Below, in pieces: positions 23,859 to 32,895 of a stretch of DNA of 64,000 bases. The translations under genes were made by a program, and so were the position numbers. Every line of letters begins with the position of its first letter. The first letter of the stretch is position 1. This DNA comes from Tardiphaga sp052076105 (GTDB taxonomy: Bacteria > Pseudomonadota > Alphaproteobacteria > Rhizobiales > Xanthobacteraceae): contig NZ_CP197245.1 in NCBI RefSeq assembly GCF_052076105.1, positions 5,642,001 to 5,706,000 on the forward strand, in the 5' to 3' direction. Below the pieces are notes generated by a model. That model saw only the letters and a program-made list of their open reading frames with translations. It was not told the DNA's origin and did no database searches.

Positions 23859-25352
23859 ATGGCTTCGGAAATCAAGCACTATATCGGCGGACAACAGGTG
23901 GCAGGTCGCAGCGGACGGACGTCGCCGGTTTTCAACCCGGCCACCGGCGAGCAGACCGCTCAGGTAAGCCTGGCCAGCACGTCCGAAGTAGGTGCCGCCG
24001 TTGCAGCCGCACAGGCGGTTGCAGAGAGCTGGGCCGATACGCCGTCGCTGCGCCGCGCCCGCATTCTCAATAAGTTCCTGCGCATTTGTGAAGATCGCAT
24101 CGACGAGCTGGCCGCGGTCATCACCTCCGAACACGGCAAGACGCTGTCGGACGCCAAGGGCGAAATCCAGCGCGGCCTCGAAGTCGTCGAATTCGCCGTC
24201 GGTGCTCCGCAATTGCTGAAGGGCGAAGTCAGCGAGAATGTCGGCACACGCGTCGACAGTTATGGCGTGCGTCAGGCGCTCGGTGTCGTGGCAGGTATCA
24301 CGCCGTTCAATTTCCCGGTCATGGTGCCGATGTGGATGTTCCCGGTGGCGCTGGCTTGCGGCAATACGTTTGTGCTCAAGCCCTCCGAGCGTGATCCCTC
24401 GGCGTCGCTTCTGATTGCCGAATGGCTGGCCGAAGCCGGTCTGCCTGCCGGCGTGTTCAACGTCGTGCATGGCGACAAGGAAGCCGTCGATGCGCTGCTG
24501 CACCATCCCGATGTTGCAGCGATCAGCTTCGTCGGATCGACGCCAATCGCGCGTTATATCTATTCGACTGCGACCAGTACCGGAAAGCGTTGCCAGGCAC
24601 TTGGTGGCGCCAAGAACCACATGGTGGTGATGCCGGATGCCGATATCGATCAGGCGGTCGATGCGCTGATGGGCGCCGCCTATGGCTCGGCCGGCGAGCG
24701 CTGCATGGCGATTTCGGTCGCGGTTCCGGTCGGCGAGAAGACGGCGGATGCCTTGATCTCCAAGCTGGAGCCGAAGATCCGTGCGCTCAAGGTCGGGTCT
24801 GGCTTCAATGTTGAATCCGAAATGGGTCCGCTGGTCACCCAGCAGCATCTGGACAAGGTGCGTGGCTATGTGGATTCCGGCGTCGAACAGGGCGCCAAAC
24901 TGATCGTCGACGGGCGGGACTTCCGGTCCAACGAAGGCGGCTATTTCATCGGCGGATCGCTGTTCGATCACGTGACGCCGGACATGAAGATCTACAAGGA
25001 AGAGATCTTCGGACCGGTGCTCGCCGTGGTGCGTACGCCTGACTATGCGACGGCAGCGCGTATGATCAACGACAACGAATACGGCAACGGCACTGCGATC
25101 TTCACGCAGAACGGCGACGTCGCGCGTGAATTCGCTCATCGCATCCGTGTCGGCATGGTCGGCATCAATGTGCCGATCCCGGTGCCCGTGGCCTTCCACT
25201 CCTTCGGTGGCTGGAAGGCGTCGCTGTTCGGCGATCACTCGATGCACGGGCCGGAAGGCGTTCGCTTCTATACCCGCCTCAAGACCGTCACCAGCCGTTG
25301 GCCGACCAGCATCGCGCAGGGGCCGGAATTCGTGATGCCAACAATGAAGTAG
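23859..25352 (+). CDS. mmsA: CoA-acylating methylmalonate-semialdehyde dehydrogenase
   Basis: A 497-residue aldehyde dehydrogenase of the MmsA branch. The N-terminus IKHYIGGQQVAGRSGRTSPV, the CoA-branch motif GVVAGITPFNFPVMVPMWMF and the catalytic-cysteine segment AGERCMAISVAVPVG (Cys near 285) all match. The enzyme turns (methyl)malonate semialdehyde into acetyl- or propionyl-CoA with NAD. Start ATG 23859 has AGGAGAG about 8 bases upstream. It may serve valine, myo-inositol or beta-alanine/pyrimidine breakdown; the last would fit the cyclic-amide locus farther along. Confidence 0.93.
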   Translation: MASEIKHYIGGQQVAGRSGRTSPVFNPATGEQTAQVSLASTSEVGAAVAAAQAVAESWADTPSLRRARILNKFLRICEDRIDELAAVITSEHGKTLSDAKGEIQRGLEVVEFAVGAPQLLKGEVSENVGTRVDSYGVRQALGVVAGITPFNFPVMVPMWMFPVALACGNTFVLKPSERDPSASLLIAEWLAEAGLPAGVFNVVHGDKEAVDALLHHPDVAAISFVGSTPIARYIYSTATSTGKRCQALGGAKNHMVVMPDADIDQAVDALMGAAYGSAGERCMAISVAVPVGEKTADALISKLEPKIRALKVGSGFNVESEMGPLVTQQHLDKVRGYVDSGVEQGAKLIVDGRDFRSNEGGYFIGGSLFDHVTPDMKIYKEEIFGPVLAVVRTPDYATAARMINDNEYGNGTAIFTQNGDVAREFAHRIRVGMVGINVPIPVPVAFHSFGGWKASLFGDHSMHGPEGVRFYTRLKTVTSRWPTSIAQGPEFVMPTMK

Positions 25353-25359
25353 GCCGGAG

Positions 25360-25390
25360 CGTGGGGCACGCGATGAACACGTGCCCCACG
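25360..25390. terminator. Bidirectional terminator-like hairpin
   Basis: CGTGGGGCACG at 25360-25370 is an exact inverted repeat of CGTGCCCCACG at 25380-25390, with a 9-base loop. It lies between the convergent mmsA and sorbosone dehydrogenase-like genes. Confidence 0.6.
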
Positions 25391-25415
25391 AACGTGCCGG
25401 ATTATTCCGCGGAGT

Positions 25416-26720
25416 TTAGGCCGCGCCCGTCACACGCCAGATGACGTCGCCCACATCGTCGGCCACCAGCAACGCACCGTCCGGGGTGAGCGTGACGCCC
25501 ACAGGGCGCCCATAGGACACTTTCTCGTCGGGCGCGAGGAAGCCTGACAGGATATCCCGCGGCGGTCCGGACGGCTTGCCGTTCACGAACGGGATGAAGA
25601 CTACCTTGTAGCCGCTGAGCGTGCTGCGATTCCACGACCCGTGCTGACCGATAACCATGCCGTCAGGGAATCCCGGCAGTGTGCCGGCGGGCAGCCAGCA
25701 CAGTCCGAGCGAGGCGGTGTGACCGCCAAGCGCGTAATCGGGTGTGATCGCGGTGGCGACCAACGCCGGATCCTGTGGCACGCGGTCGTCGACCGTCTTG
25801 CCCCAGTAGCAATAGGGCCAGCCATAGAAGCCGCCGTCGCGCACCGAGGTCAGATAGTCCGGCGGCGTCTCGTCGCCGAGACCGTCGCGTTCATTGACCA
25901 CCGTCCAGAGCGAACCGGTCGTGGGCTCCCAGGCGAGCCCGACGGGGTTGCGGAGGCCGGCGCCGAAGATGCGGCTTTTGCCGGTCGCGACGTCGAGTTC
26001 ATAGACGGCGGCCCGGCCTTCTTCCGACTCCATGCCCATCTCCGCGATATTGCTCAGCGAGCCGACGCCGATATAGAGCTTGCTGCCATCCGGGCTCGGC
26101 AGGATGCTGCGCGTCCAGTGGCCGCCGGATTTGAAATTGGTGAGTTTCTTGCCCGGCGCGGTGATGCTGTCTGCGCCGGCCACATAGGGGAAGGCCACCA
26201 CGCCATCGACATTGCCGACATAGAACGTGTCGTTCAGCAGTGTCATGCCGAACGGCTGGTTCAGCCCCTCCATGAAGGTCTGGCTGATCTCGGCGACGCC
26301 GTCGCCGTCGCGGTCGCGCAGTAGCGTGATGCGGTTCGCACTGATGCCGAGTGCTGCGGCCCGCCGCATTGTCGCTTGCATCGCATAGCCGAACATGTTG
26401 CGCACGGGGCCTGCGACCTGCGTGGCCTCGGCAATGAGGACGTCGCCATTGGGCAGAACATTGATCCAGCGTGGATGTTTCAGGCCGGTTGCGAATGCAT
26501 TGACTTTGAGGCCCGGTGCGACGACAGGCTTCTGTCCTGTGGCCCAGCCTTGGGCCGTGGGCATCTTCAATGTGGGGATGGCGCCTTGCGGCTTCGCTTC
26601 CGGGACCACGGGCGCACTGCCCCAGGCCGGTGCATGTGTGGCGCCCTGCAGACGGCGCCATTGCAGCGCAGCACCACCGATCACTGCGACGACGCGCGCA
26701 AATATTCCGGAAAAGCTCAT
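25416..26720 (-). CDS. Sorbosone/glucose dehydrogenase-like beta-propeller protein
   Basis: A 434-residue exported or membrane-anchored protein. A hydrophobic N-terminus (FSGIFARVVAVIGGAALQW) is followed by a six-bladed propeller of the GSDH family: FATGLKHPRWINVLPNGDVL, GHWTRSILPSPDGSKLYIGV and AGLRNPVGLAWEPTTG, ending with VLTPDGALLVADDVGDVIWR repeats. Family members often use PQQ to oxidise sugars in the periplasm; some bind no PQQ. Start ATG 26720 has GGGGA upstream. No PQQ biosynthesis gene is near. The physiological substrate is unknown. Confidence 0.85.
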   Translation of the reverse strand: MSFSGIFARVVAVIGGAALQWRRLQGATHAPAWGSAPVVPEAKPQGAIPTLKMPTAQGWATGQKPVVAPGLKVNAFATGLKHPRWINVLPNGDVLIAEATQVAGPVRNMFGYAMQATMRRAAALGISANRITLLRDRDGDGVAEISQTFMEGLNQPFGMTLLNDTFYVGNVDGVVAFPYVAGADSITAPGKKLTNFKSGGHWTRSILPSPDGSKLYIGVGSLSNIAEMGMESEEGRAAVYELDVATGKSRIFGAGLRNPVGLAWEPTTGSLWTVVNERDGLGDETPPDYLTSVRDGGFYGWPYCYWGKTVDDRVPQDPALVATAITPDYALGGHTASLGLCWLPAGTLPGFPDGMVIGQHGSWNRSTLSGYKVVFIPFVNGKPSGPPRDILSGFLAPDEKVSYGRPVGVTLTPDGALLVADDVGDVIWRVTGAA

Positions 26721-26856
26721 GTCATTCCCCCATGTAAGTGCGCGCACACTATCTGACACCCGTGCACGTTAAAACCTTCGCGTGACGGCGTGCCGGACAT
26801 GTGAGCCCATCGCTATTGGGGGATCGGCGCAAAGAGCATTCGGAAGTGCAGTGCGA

Positions 26857-27234
26857 CTATGGCGTCGCGATAGCCCGGTTGATGCAGTCCGCCAGTTCGT
26901 CAACTTCAAACGGCTTGTTCAGAACACAAGGCGTGTCGCCCAGCCGCTGACGCACTTTCTGCTCGGAATTGGCGGTGATGAAAATGACCGGCGTCTCGTT
27001 CTTGTCCGAGCGCATTTTTTCATAGAGGTCGATGCCGGTGAGGCCCGGCATTTCAACGTCGGTCACCACGCATGACGTATCGAGAGCCGAAGGCGAAGTC
27101 AGAAACGCTTCGGCGGATTCGAAGCTGAGAACAGCGAAGCCCAGCGATCGCAGCAGGCTTTCAAGCGCGCGGCGAACCGACGAGGAATCGTCGATGATGG
27201 CAATGGCATGGTCAGAGTTCAACGCAATCTCCAC
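26857..27234 (-). CDS. Single-domain response regulator (receiver only)
   Basis: A 125-residue receiver domain. IIDDSSSVRRALESLLRSLG carries the acidic pair Asp15/Asp16, CVVTDVEMPGL the phospho-acceptor Asp59, and VLNKPFEVDEL the conserved lysine. There is no output domain. It lies 87 bp after the FixJ-like gene and on the same strand as the histidine kinase, so it may be a phosphate sink or a second output of that kinase. Confidence 0.93.
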   Translation of the reverse strand: MEIALNSDHAIAIIDDSSSVRRALESLLRSLGFAVLSFESAEAFLTSPSALDTSCVVTDVEMPGLTGIDLYEKMRSDKNETPVIFITANSEQKVRQRLGDTPCVLNKPFEVDELADCINRAIATP

Positions 27235-27321
27235 GCGGCAGCTTTGACAGCGACCCCAGTGTTGAGCCGTTTCGCCCAGAATATTGTCAAATAACGCCGT
27301 GCGGCGAAATCATACTGAGGT

Positions 27322-27963
27322 TTATCGGGAGGTACCCGGGGCTGGTTTCATGCCGATGGCCTCGGCCATGCGCACCAGAGAAGCGAAGGATTTGGCATCC
27401 ATCTTTTTCATCATCTTGCCGCGATGAATCTTAACCGTAATTTCGCTGAGGTTCAGCTTCGCGGCGATCTGCTTGTTCAGCAGCCCTGCAGTTGCCAGCT
27501 CCATGACTTCGCGTTCGCGTGCGCTCAACGTGCCGAAACGTTCCTTGATATCGGCTACTCCATCGCGTTGCTGCCTCGCCTTGCGGTCGCGCTCCACAGC
27601 GCCAGCGACGGCATCGAGCATTTCCTGATCGCGAAACGGCTTGGCCAGAAAATCGACGGCGCCGGCCTTCATGGCGCGGACCGTCATCGGCACATCGGCA
27701 TGGCCGGTCATGAAGACAATGGGCGTATTGCCGCCGAGATCCGCAAGACGCTTCTGAAAATCGAGGCCGCTGACGATCGGCAGCCGGATATCAAGGACGA
27801 GGCAGCTGGCCCTGGTGAGAATGTCGCTCTCGAGAAGCTCGACCGCTGAGGAGGCGAAGCTGACTTCATATCCGACCGAGCGCAGCAGACTGCCAACCGC
27901 AGTGCGGATGGCGGCTTCGTCGTCCACAATGACGACCAAAGGTGCTTCTGCGTCGTTAGGCAA
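27322..27963 (-). CDS. FixJ-family response regulator (receiver plus LuxR helix-turn-helix)
   Basis: A 213-residue regulator. The receiver has Asp14/Asp15, phospho-acceptor Asp58 in LVLDIRLP and the lysine in FLAKPFRDQEM. The LuxR-type DNA-binding domain near 140-200 reads FGTLSAREREVMELATAGLL and KIAAKLNLSEITVKIHRGKM in slightly varied form. Its start overlaps the end of the upstream histidine kinase by eight bases, so the two form a coupled two-component pair. Confidence 0.94.
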   Translation of the reverse strand: MPNDAEAPLVVIVDDEAAIRTAVGSLLRSVGYEVSFASSAVELLESDILTRASCLVLDIRLPIVSGLDFQKRLADLGGNTPIVFMTGHADVPMTVRAMKAGAVDFLAKPFRDQEMLDAVAGAVERDRKARQQRDGVADIKERFGTLSAREREVMELATAGLLNKQIAAKLNLSEITVKIHRGKMMKKMDAKSFASLVRMAEAIGMKPAPGTSR

Positions 27964-29503
27964 GGTTACCGGATCCTGCTGCGGAGGCTGTCGGTATCAC
28001 GAAATGGAAGGTGGTTCCACCACTCTCGTTTCGCTCCGCCCAGATGCGTCCATGATGCGACTCGATGATGGAGCGGGAGATCGAGAGACCAATCCCCATT
28101 CCCTCGGCCTTTGTCGTAAAAAACGGCGCGAACAGGCGCTGCATATGGTCGTCCGGTATACCCGATCCTGAATCGCGCACCGAGACGCGAATTCCCTGTG
28201 CCGCGTCGAATGCGGACCACACCTTCAGCTCTTTTGTCTCGGTCGCCTTCATGGCGTGAACGGCGTTGTTGACGAGATTCATCAGCACCTGCTGAAGCTG
28301 TACTTCGTCGCCCGCGATGGTAGGCAGATCGGGTGTCAGGTCGAGGACTGCTGCAATCTGGTGCTGTGCCAGATCGCGCTGAACCATCGCCAGTACCTGC
28401 GTGACGATGGCGTTGACGTCGACCGGGCCGCGTGCCAACTCGCCCTTTACGGCGAGTAATCTCAGCCGGTGAATGATGTCGCCCGCCCTGCGGCCTTCCT
28501 GCACGACTTCCTTGAGGCAGGCCGTGGTTTCGCCGAGATCGGGCCGCTCCCGCGACAGCCAACGCAAGGCCGCCTCTGCATTGGTTACCACGGCGGCAAG
28601 TGGCTGGTTGACCTCATGGCCGATTGATGCGGTCAGGGCACCCAATGTCGCGATACGCGAAACGCGGGTGAGTTCTGCGATGCTCTGCTGAAGTGCTTGC
28701 TCGGCTGCGATCTTGGCGGTGACGTCAAGCGAACTGATCAGGACGGAGCGAGATCGATCGGTAGGGAAGGTTGCCGTGACGATGGTGGTGCGCAACTCCC
28801 CGTTGACAGCACGGATGGTCGCTTCAGTTGTAAAAAAACTCTCTCCTGCAAGAAATGCGAGCAGAATTTCGCGAAAGGCAGCCAAAGTCTCCGGCTCAAG
28901 TGCCGCATCCCAGGACTGCTCAACGTTCTTCTGGTCGAGATCGCCGATCAATTGCTTCGCGGCGTCATTCGCGTCGATGGTCCGCACCAGAAGCAGGCAA
29001 TGCTTGAGAAAGCCCTCATTGGCGATGAGGTAGTCCCGAAGTCGGGGAAGGCCCTGTTGCAGGATCGGCGCACAGGCATTGGCCGCTTCCGTGAAGTCCT
29101 GCTCCCAGACAGCGACGCTCGTGTTCTGAAAGATGTTGCGGTAGCGCTCTTCGCTCTGCCGGAGCCTTGCATCCGACATCCTGATCTGGACGCAGAGCAC
29201 GGCGGCGATAGCAATGGCGAGCGCGCTGACGCCGCCGCGCAGCATCGCTCCCTCATCGGGGTCGTTCGCGTGGCCGATCAGATAACCGAGGATTGTCAGG
29301 CCGATGCAGCCGAGGGCGATCAGGACGATGCCCGTTACATTGGTGAAACGGAGCACCATCAGCAGCACGACGATATAAAGTGCCGCGACGGCGATCTCGA
29401 ATGTGCTGAAAGCGTCGAACGCGAAAATGCCCGCGGCAAGGATGGCCGCTGCAACAGACATGGGCAGCTGTGAGGATCGTCGGTTGCGATCAGAACTGGT
29501 CAT
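27956..29503 (-). CDS. Membrane sensor histidine kinase (FixL-like architecture)
   Basis: A 515-residue kinase. About four transmembrane segments occupy residues 14-102, with no large periplasmic loop, so it probably senses within the membrane or cytoplasm. A PAS-like region (about 115-260) starts with SEERYRNIFQNTSVAVWEQD; haem binding cannot be judged by eye. The HisKA domain has the phospho-His in GHEVNQPLAAVVTNAEAAL, and the ATPase domain has LMNLVNNAVHAM and GSGIPDDHMQRLFAPFFTTK. It partners with the downstream FixJ-like regulator. Confidence 0.93.
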   Translation of the reverse strand: MTSSDRNRRSSQLPMSVAAAILAAGIFAFDAFSTFEIAVAALYIVVLLMVLRFTNVTGIVLIALGCIGLTILGYLIGHANDPDEGAMLRGGVSALAIAIAAVLCVQIRMSDARLRQSEERYRNIFQNTSVAVWEQDFTEAANACAPILQQGLPRLRDYLIANEGFLKHCLLLVRTIDANDAAKQLIGDLDQKNVEQSWDAALEPETLAAFREILLAFLAGESFFTTEATIRAVNGELRTTIVTATFPTDRSRSVLISSLDVTAKIAAEQALQQSIAELTRVSRIATLGALTASIGHEVNQPLAAVVTNAEAALRWLSRERPDLGETTACLKEVVQEGRRAGDIIHRLRLLAVKGELARGPVDVNAIVTQVLAMVQRDLAQHQIAAVLDLTPDLPTIAGDEVQLQQVLMNLVNNAVHAMKATETKELKVWSAFDAAQGIRVSVRDSGSGIPDDHMQRLFAPFFTTKAEGMGIGLSISRSIIESHHGRIWAERNESGGTTFHFVIPTASAAGSGNLA

Positions 29504-29727
29504 TTGAACCGTAAATTAGCAAGCAGGGCGTGCGTCCTGCAGGGAATGATTAAGTCCGTCGAGGTCGGCGGCATACCGCCCGGGATAAACCTTGGTATAG
29601 GGAGGGATTACCTTCGTTTCTTGAATCTCTATCCTCGTAGAATAGTTAGCGCGGCCGGAATCTCTCATCCTGGGATCGTCGAAGTCATCGCGATATCGAT
29701 GGCATTCACCACCCAAAGGAGACCGAT

Positions 29728-30282
29728 ATGCTGCTCGATTCACAGTCCCAGAATTCTGACTCGTTTGCCGGTGTATTGTCTGACGCAAGTTCTACGACGG
29801 TCGCGCAGCTGCTGCTAGATGCGCGGCAGGCGATCGGGTCGGATGTCGGTGCGGCTCTTCGATGCATCAAGCAGGCCGCTTCACTGCTCGAAGCCCCGGT
29901 CCAGCCGTCGGTCATTCCTGCCCGGGGCGGCCTCGCGCGCTGGCAGGTGGACCGGATCAAACGTCACATTGATTCAAATCTGGATGAAGCCATCCAAGTG
30001 TCGGATCTCGCGAGTATCGCCCGCCTGAGTTGCGGTTACTTCTCAAATGCGTTCAAGATCACGTTCGGCCAGTCTCCTCATGCCTATATCGTTGCCCGCC
30101 GTCTGACGCGCGCGATGGAGCTGATGAAATCCAGCAGCAAGGCGCTCAGCGAGATTGCCATCGATTGCGGCTTCTCCGATCAGGCTCATATGTGCCGCCA
30201 ATTTCGCCGCGCGACCGGAGCCAGCCCCAATGCCTGGCGCCGCGACAACATGATGATGTCCGAGCTCGCAACACGGCAGTGA
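29728..30282 (+). CDS. AraC-family transcriptional regulator, short form
   Basis: A 184-residue protein. Residues about 70-175 form the two helix-turn-helix AraC domain: IQVSDLASIARLSCGYFSNA, RLTRAMELMKSSSKALSEIA and CGFSDQAHMCRQFRRATGAS. The N-terminal 65 residues are too short for a classic ligand domain, so it may respond by level rather than by binding a sugar. It is divergent from the histidine kinase gene across 224 bp. Confidence 0.92.
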   Translation: MLLDSQSQNSDSFAGVLSDASSTTVAQLLLDARQAIGSDVGAALRCIKQAASLLEAPVQPSVIPARGGLARWQVDRIKRHIDSNLDEAIQVSDLASIARLSCGYFSNAFKITFGQSPHAYIVARRLTRAMELMKSSSKALSEIAIDCGFSDQAHMCRQFRRATGASPNAWRRDNMMMSELATRQ

Positions 30283-30302
30283 TACCCGGCACGGGGTATC
30301 AC
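30279..30302 (+). terminator. Inverted repeat overlapping the araC-type stop codon
   Basis: GTGATACCC at 30279-30287 pairs exactly with GGGTATCAC at 30294-30302. The stop codon TGA lies inside the stem. It probably ends the regulator transcript. Confidence 0.5.
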
Positions 30303-30416
30303 AGAATGTGGCCGCGACCGCTTGCATGATCGTCCCGGCCTTTGACGAATAGTTCACCCGGGCCACTCCGCCCCTGAAGTTATCTCCCTGGCTCAATCCA
30401 AGTGAAAGGATCGAAG

Positions 30417-30728
30417 ATGTTTGCGCGCAAGACGATGATGAAATCGGCCCGACGATGGCTCGTGGTGCCCGCGTCCGTGGCCTTTGTGATGCTGGCATCC
30501 ATGGGGGAAAGCCCGGCGGCATCCGACAAGGCCTATCGTTGGATCGGAGATCCCCGATTGGCCACCGATATCAGCGCAGCCCGCCGCGTGCAGCGACGTG
30601 TCAATGCTCCCGCCAGCGTGGCTGTCCCTTCCATTGCTCCGCCGGTGCGGCCGATGGATTCCTATGCGAGTGCGCCCACCAGCTATGGCTACGGCATCGG
30701 CGACAACTCCCGCAATCAGACGTGGTGA
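30417..30728 (+). CDS. Small exported protein of unknown function
   Basis: A 103-residue protein. A basic start and hydrophobic core (RRWLVVPASVAFVMLASMG) followed by ESPAASDK looks like a signal peptide. The mature part is rich in Ala, Pro, Ser and Arg (RRVQRRVNAPASVAVPSIAP) and ends in a Tyr/Gly-rich tail. No family was recognised. ATG 30417 has AAGGA at a good distance; a GTG at 30402 is less likely. Confidence 0.6.
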   Translation: MFARKTMMKSARRWLVVPASVAFVMLASMGESPAASDKAYRWIGDPRLATDISAARRVQRRVNAPASVAVPSIAPPVRPMDSYASAPTSYGYGIGDNSRNQTW

Positions 30729-30911
30729 AGCGAGACGCCGAGCCAGGGCCGGTCGGTCCTTGAGGCATAGTGGTCCGTGCACCCCGGGTTGCAGAAATGC
30801 CCCGTGGTCCCGCTGCCGCGAATGGATAGGTTCCTCCTCAACATGGTTCAGCGATGTTTTCCGGCCGTTCTGCTCGGTCGGGAATGTCGCTGCACCGATG
30901 CAAGGGGATGA

Positions 30912-31937
30912 ATGACGATGTCGTCACAGGTTAAAGTCGCTGCGGTCCATGCTGCGCCGGTATTTCTCGATAGGGCAGCCACCACGGCGAAGGCGATTTC
31001 GATCATTCGCGAGGCTGCTGCCGCAGGCGCCCAGCTGATCGCGTTTCCTGAAACCTATATCCCGGCGTTTCCGGTATGGGCGGCGCTGTGGGCGCCGATC
31101 GAGAATCATGATCTGTTTGTGACGATGGCCGAACAGTCGGTCTCGATTGCAGGTCCGGAAATGGCCGCCTTGCGCAATGAGGCGCGCGGGCTTGGCGTGA
31201 CGATCTCGATGGGCATCAGCGAAAGCTCGCCGGTCAGCGTCGGCCTGATCTGGAACAGCAACGTGTTGATCGGGCCCGACGGCAATATTCTCAATCATCA
31301 CCGCAAGCTGGTGCCGACTTTCTACGAGAAGCTGATCTGGGCCGCCGGTGATGGCGCGGGCCTCCGCGTCGCCGATACGCCTGTGGGACGCGTCGGCAAT
31401 CTCATCTGCGGCGAGAACACCAATCCGCTGGCGCGCTATACGCTGATGGCGCAGGCCGAGCAGATCCACATTTCGAGCTGGCCGCCGATGTGGCCGACGC
31501 GCCGTCCGAGCAGCGGCGGCAACTTCAACAATGTCGCAGCCAATCGCATTCGTGCCAGCGCACATTCCTTCGAGGCCAAGGCCTTCGGCATCGTCACCGC
31601 CGGCTATATGGACAAGGCGATGCGCGACTTCCTGATCGCGCGGGATCCCGATGTGGTCGATGTGATCGATCGCACGCAGCGCGCCGCCAGCTTTTTCGTC
31701 GATCCCACCGGCGAGGTGCTCGGTGACACGCTGCAGGAGGACGAAGGCATCGCCTATGCCGAGTTCGATGTGCGTCGCTGTATTGAGCCGAAGCAGTTCC
31801 ACGACGTCGTTGGCTATTACAATCGCTTCGACGTGTTCGATCTGACCATCAATCGCAAGCGCCTCGTGCCGGCAACCTTCGCCGATACGGCTGAAGACGA
31901 AGGCGCCACGCCGGAGCTGATTGAGCGCGTGATCTAG
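30912..31937 (+). CDS. Nitrilase/amidase-superfamily carbon-nitrogen hydrolase
   Basis: A 341-residue nitrilase-type enzyme. The catalytic triad is clear: Glu47 in AFPETYIP, Lys132 in HHRKLVPT and Cys166 in LICGENTNPLARY. The long SSWPPMWPTRRPSSGGNFNN insert is typical of nitrilases rather than omega-amidases. It should split a nitrile or amide to acid and ammonia. Start ATG 30912 has AAGGGG upstream. It faces the formamidase-like gene, and the two stop codons share the same CTAG palindrome, so both probably belong to one nitrogen-releasing locus. Confidence 0.93.
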   Translation: MTMSSQVKVAAVHAAPVFLDRAATTAKAISIIREAAAAGAQLIAFPETYIPAFPVWAALWAPIENHDLFVTMAEQSVSIAGPEMAALRNEARGLGVTISMGISESSPVSVGLIWNSNVLIGPDGNILNHHRKLVPTFYEKLIWAAGDGAGLRVADTPVGRVGNLICGENTNPLARYTLMAQAEQIHISSWPPMWPTRRPSSGGNFNNVAANRIRASAHSFEAKAFGIVTAGYMDKAMRDFLIARDPDVVDVIDRTQRAASFFVDPTGEVLGDTLQEDEGIAYAEFDVRRCIEPKQFHDVVGYYNRFDVFDLTINRKRLVPATFADTAEDEGATPELIERVI

Positions 31938-32881
31938 CGCTTCGACTGGTTCAGAACCGCATGCGGCATCATGACATGGATGCCCTTGTCGAGATTGACC
32001 AGCTGAGTGACGCGGACATCAGCGGCGAGACTGCAGAGCATATAGGCATCGTCGGGCGTCAGCGTCGTGCGTGCGACGATCATGCTGACCATCCGGCGGA
32101 GCGCGACACGAGCGGCTTCGTCGAGATCGGGATCGAAGGCCATCGAGATGAGGTGATCCTTAGTCTCGGCATAGGGCGCCTCCAACTGCGCATTCTTGAC
32201 CAGATCGATCTTGAACGTGCCGGTGAGACCAGTCTCGACGGCGGTCACACAGACTTCGCCGTCGCCCTGCACGGCGTGACCGTCGCCGCAGGAGAACAGG
32301 CCGCCCTCGGTCCAGACGGGAAGATAGAGAACGCAGCCTGCGCCGAGCTCCTTGTTGTCGATATTGCCGCCGAAATGCGAGGGCATGGTCGTGCTGACCC
32401 GGCCGACCGCAGGTTTCGGCGCGGTGCCCATCACGCCGAAGAACGGCTGTGCCTTTAACGTGATGCCCCATGGGGTCTTCACCACGCCATTGGCCCGATC
32501 AAGGCCGATATGAACGCGGCGGAAATAGTCGAAGTCGTCGGGCAGCGTGCCCATGCCGGGTCTGAAGAGCGTATAGCCCCAGTCATCCGCGAGCTGGACG
32601 TCGAGAATCTCGACACGCAATGCATCACCCGGTCGGGCGCCGCGTACGGCGACGGGCCCAGTGAGGATATGCGGCCCGAGTTCTGGAGTGACGGCATCCA
32701 GGATGGCGACAAGTTCGGGGCGGACGGTCATGCCCGCTTCTGTCGGAAGGCTCTCGCGTGTGCCACTGACGCTTGTGATCGTGACCGTTTCGCCGGGATC
32801 GATGGTGACGATCGGCTTCAGCGCGGCGTCGAAATAGCCCCAATGAACGGTCTTCGGGCTCGGAAGCAGTGTCTGCGTCAT
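31934..32881 (-). CDS. Acetamidase/formamidase-family protein
   Basis: A 315-residue amidohydrolase of the FmdA/AmdA family. Signs are VHWGYFDAALKPIVTIDPGE, LTGPVAVRGARPGDALRVEI, a FFGVMGTAP region and NIDNKELGAGCVLYLPVW, then GDGHAVQGDGEVC with likely metal ligands. It should release ammonia from formamide or a short amide, a plausible last step in breaking a cyclic amide. Start ATG 32881 has AGGA upstream; the frame extends far beyond but without homology. It is the last gene of the minus-strand cluster. Confidence 0.94.
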   Translation of the reverse strand: MTQTLLPSPKTVHWGYFDAALKPIVTIDPGETVTITSVSGTRESLPTEAGMTVRPELVAILDAVTPELGPHILTGPVAVRGARPGDALRVEILDVQLADDWGYTLFRPGMGTLPDDFDYFRRVHIGLDRANGVVKTPWGITLKAQPFFGVMGTAPKPAVGRVSTTMPSHFGGNIDNKELGAGCVLYLPVWTEGGLFSCGDGHAVQGDGEVCVTAVETGLTGTFKIDLVKNAQLEAPYAETKDHLISMAFDPDLDEAARVALRRMVSMIVARTTLTPDDAYMLCSLAADVRVTQLVNLDKGIHVMMPHAVLNQSKR

Positions 32882-32895
32882 GGAATATCCTGTGT

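Noticed and set aside
23844..25247. 467-codon minus-strand frame opposite mmsA
   Set aside because: Composition is antisense-like (His/Arg-rich) and the plus-strand gene is certain.
28697..29473. 258-codon plus-strand frame opposite the histidine kinase
   Set aside because: The kinase motifs on the minus strand are unmistakable; this frame has no recognisable domain.
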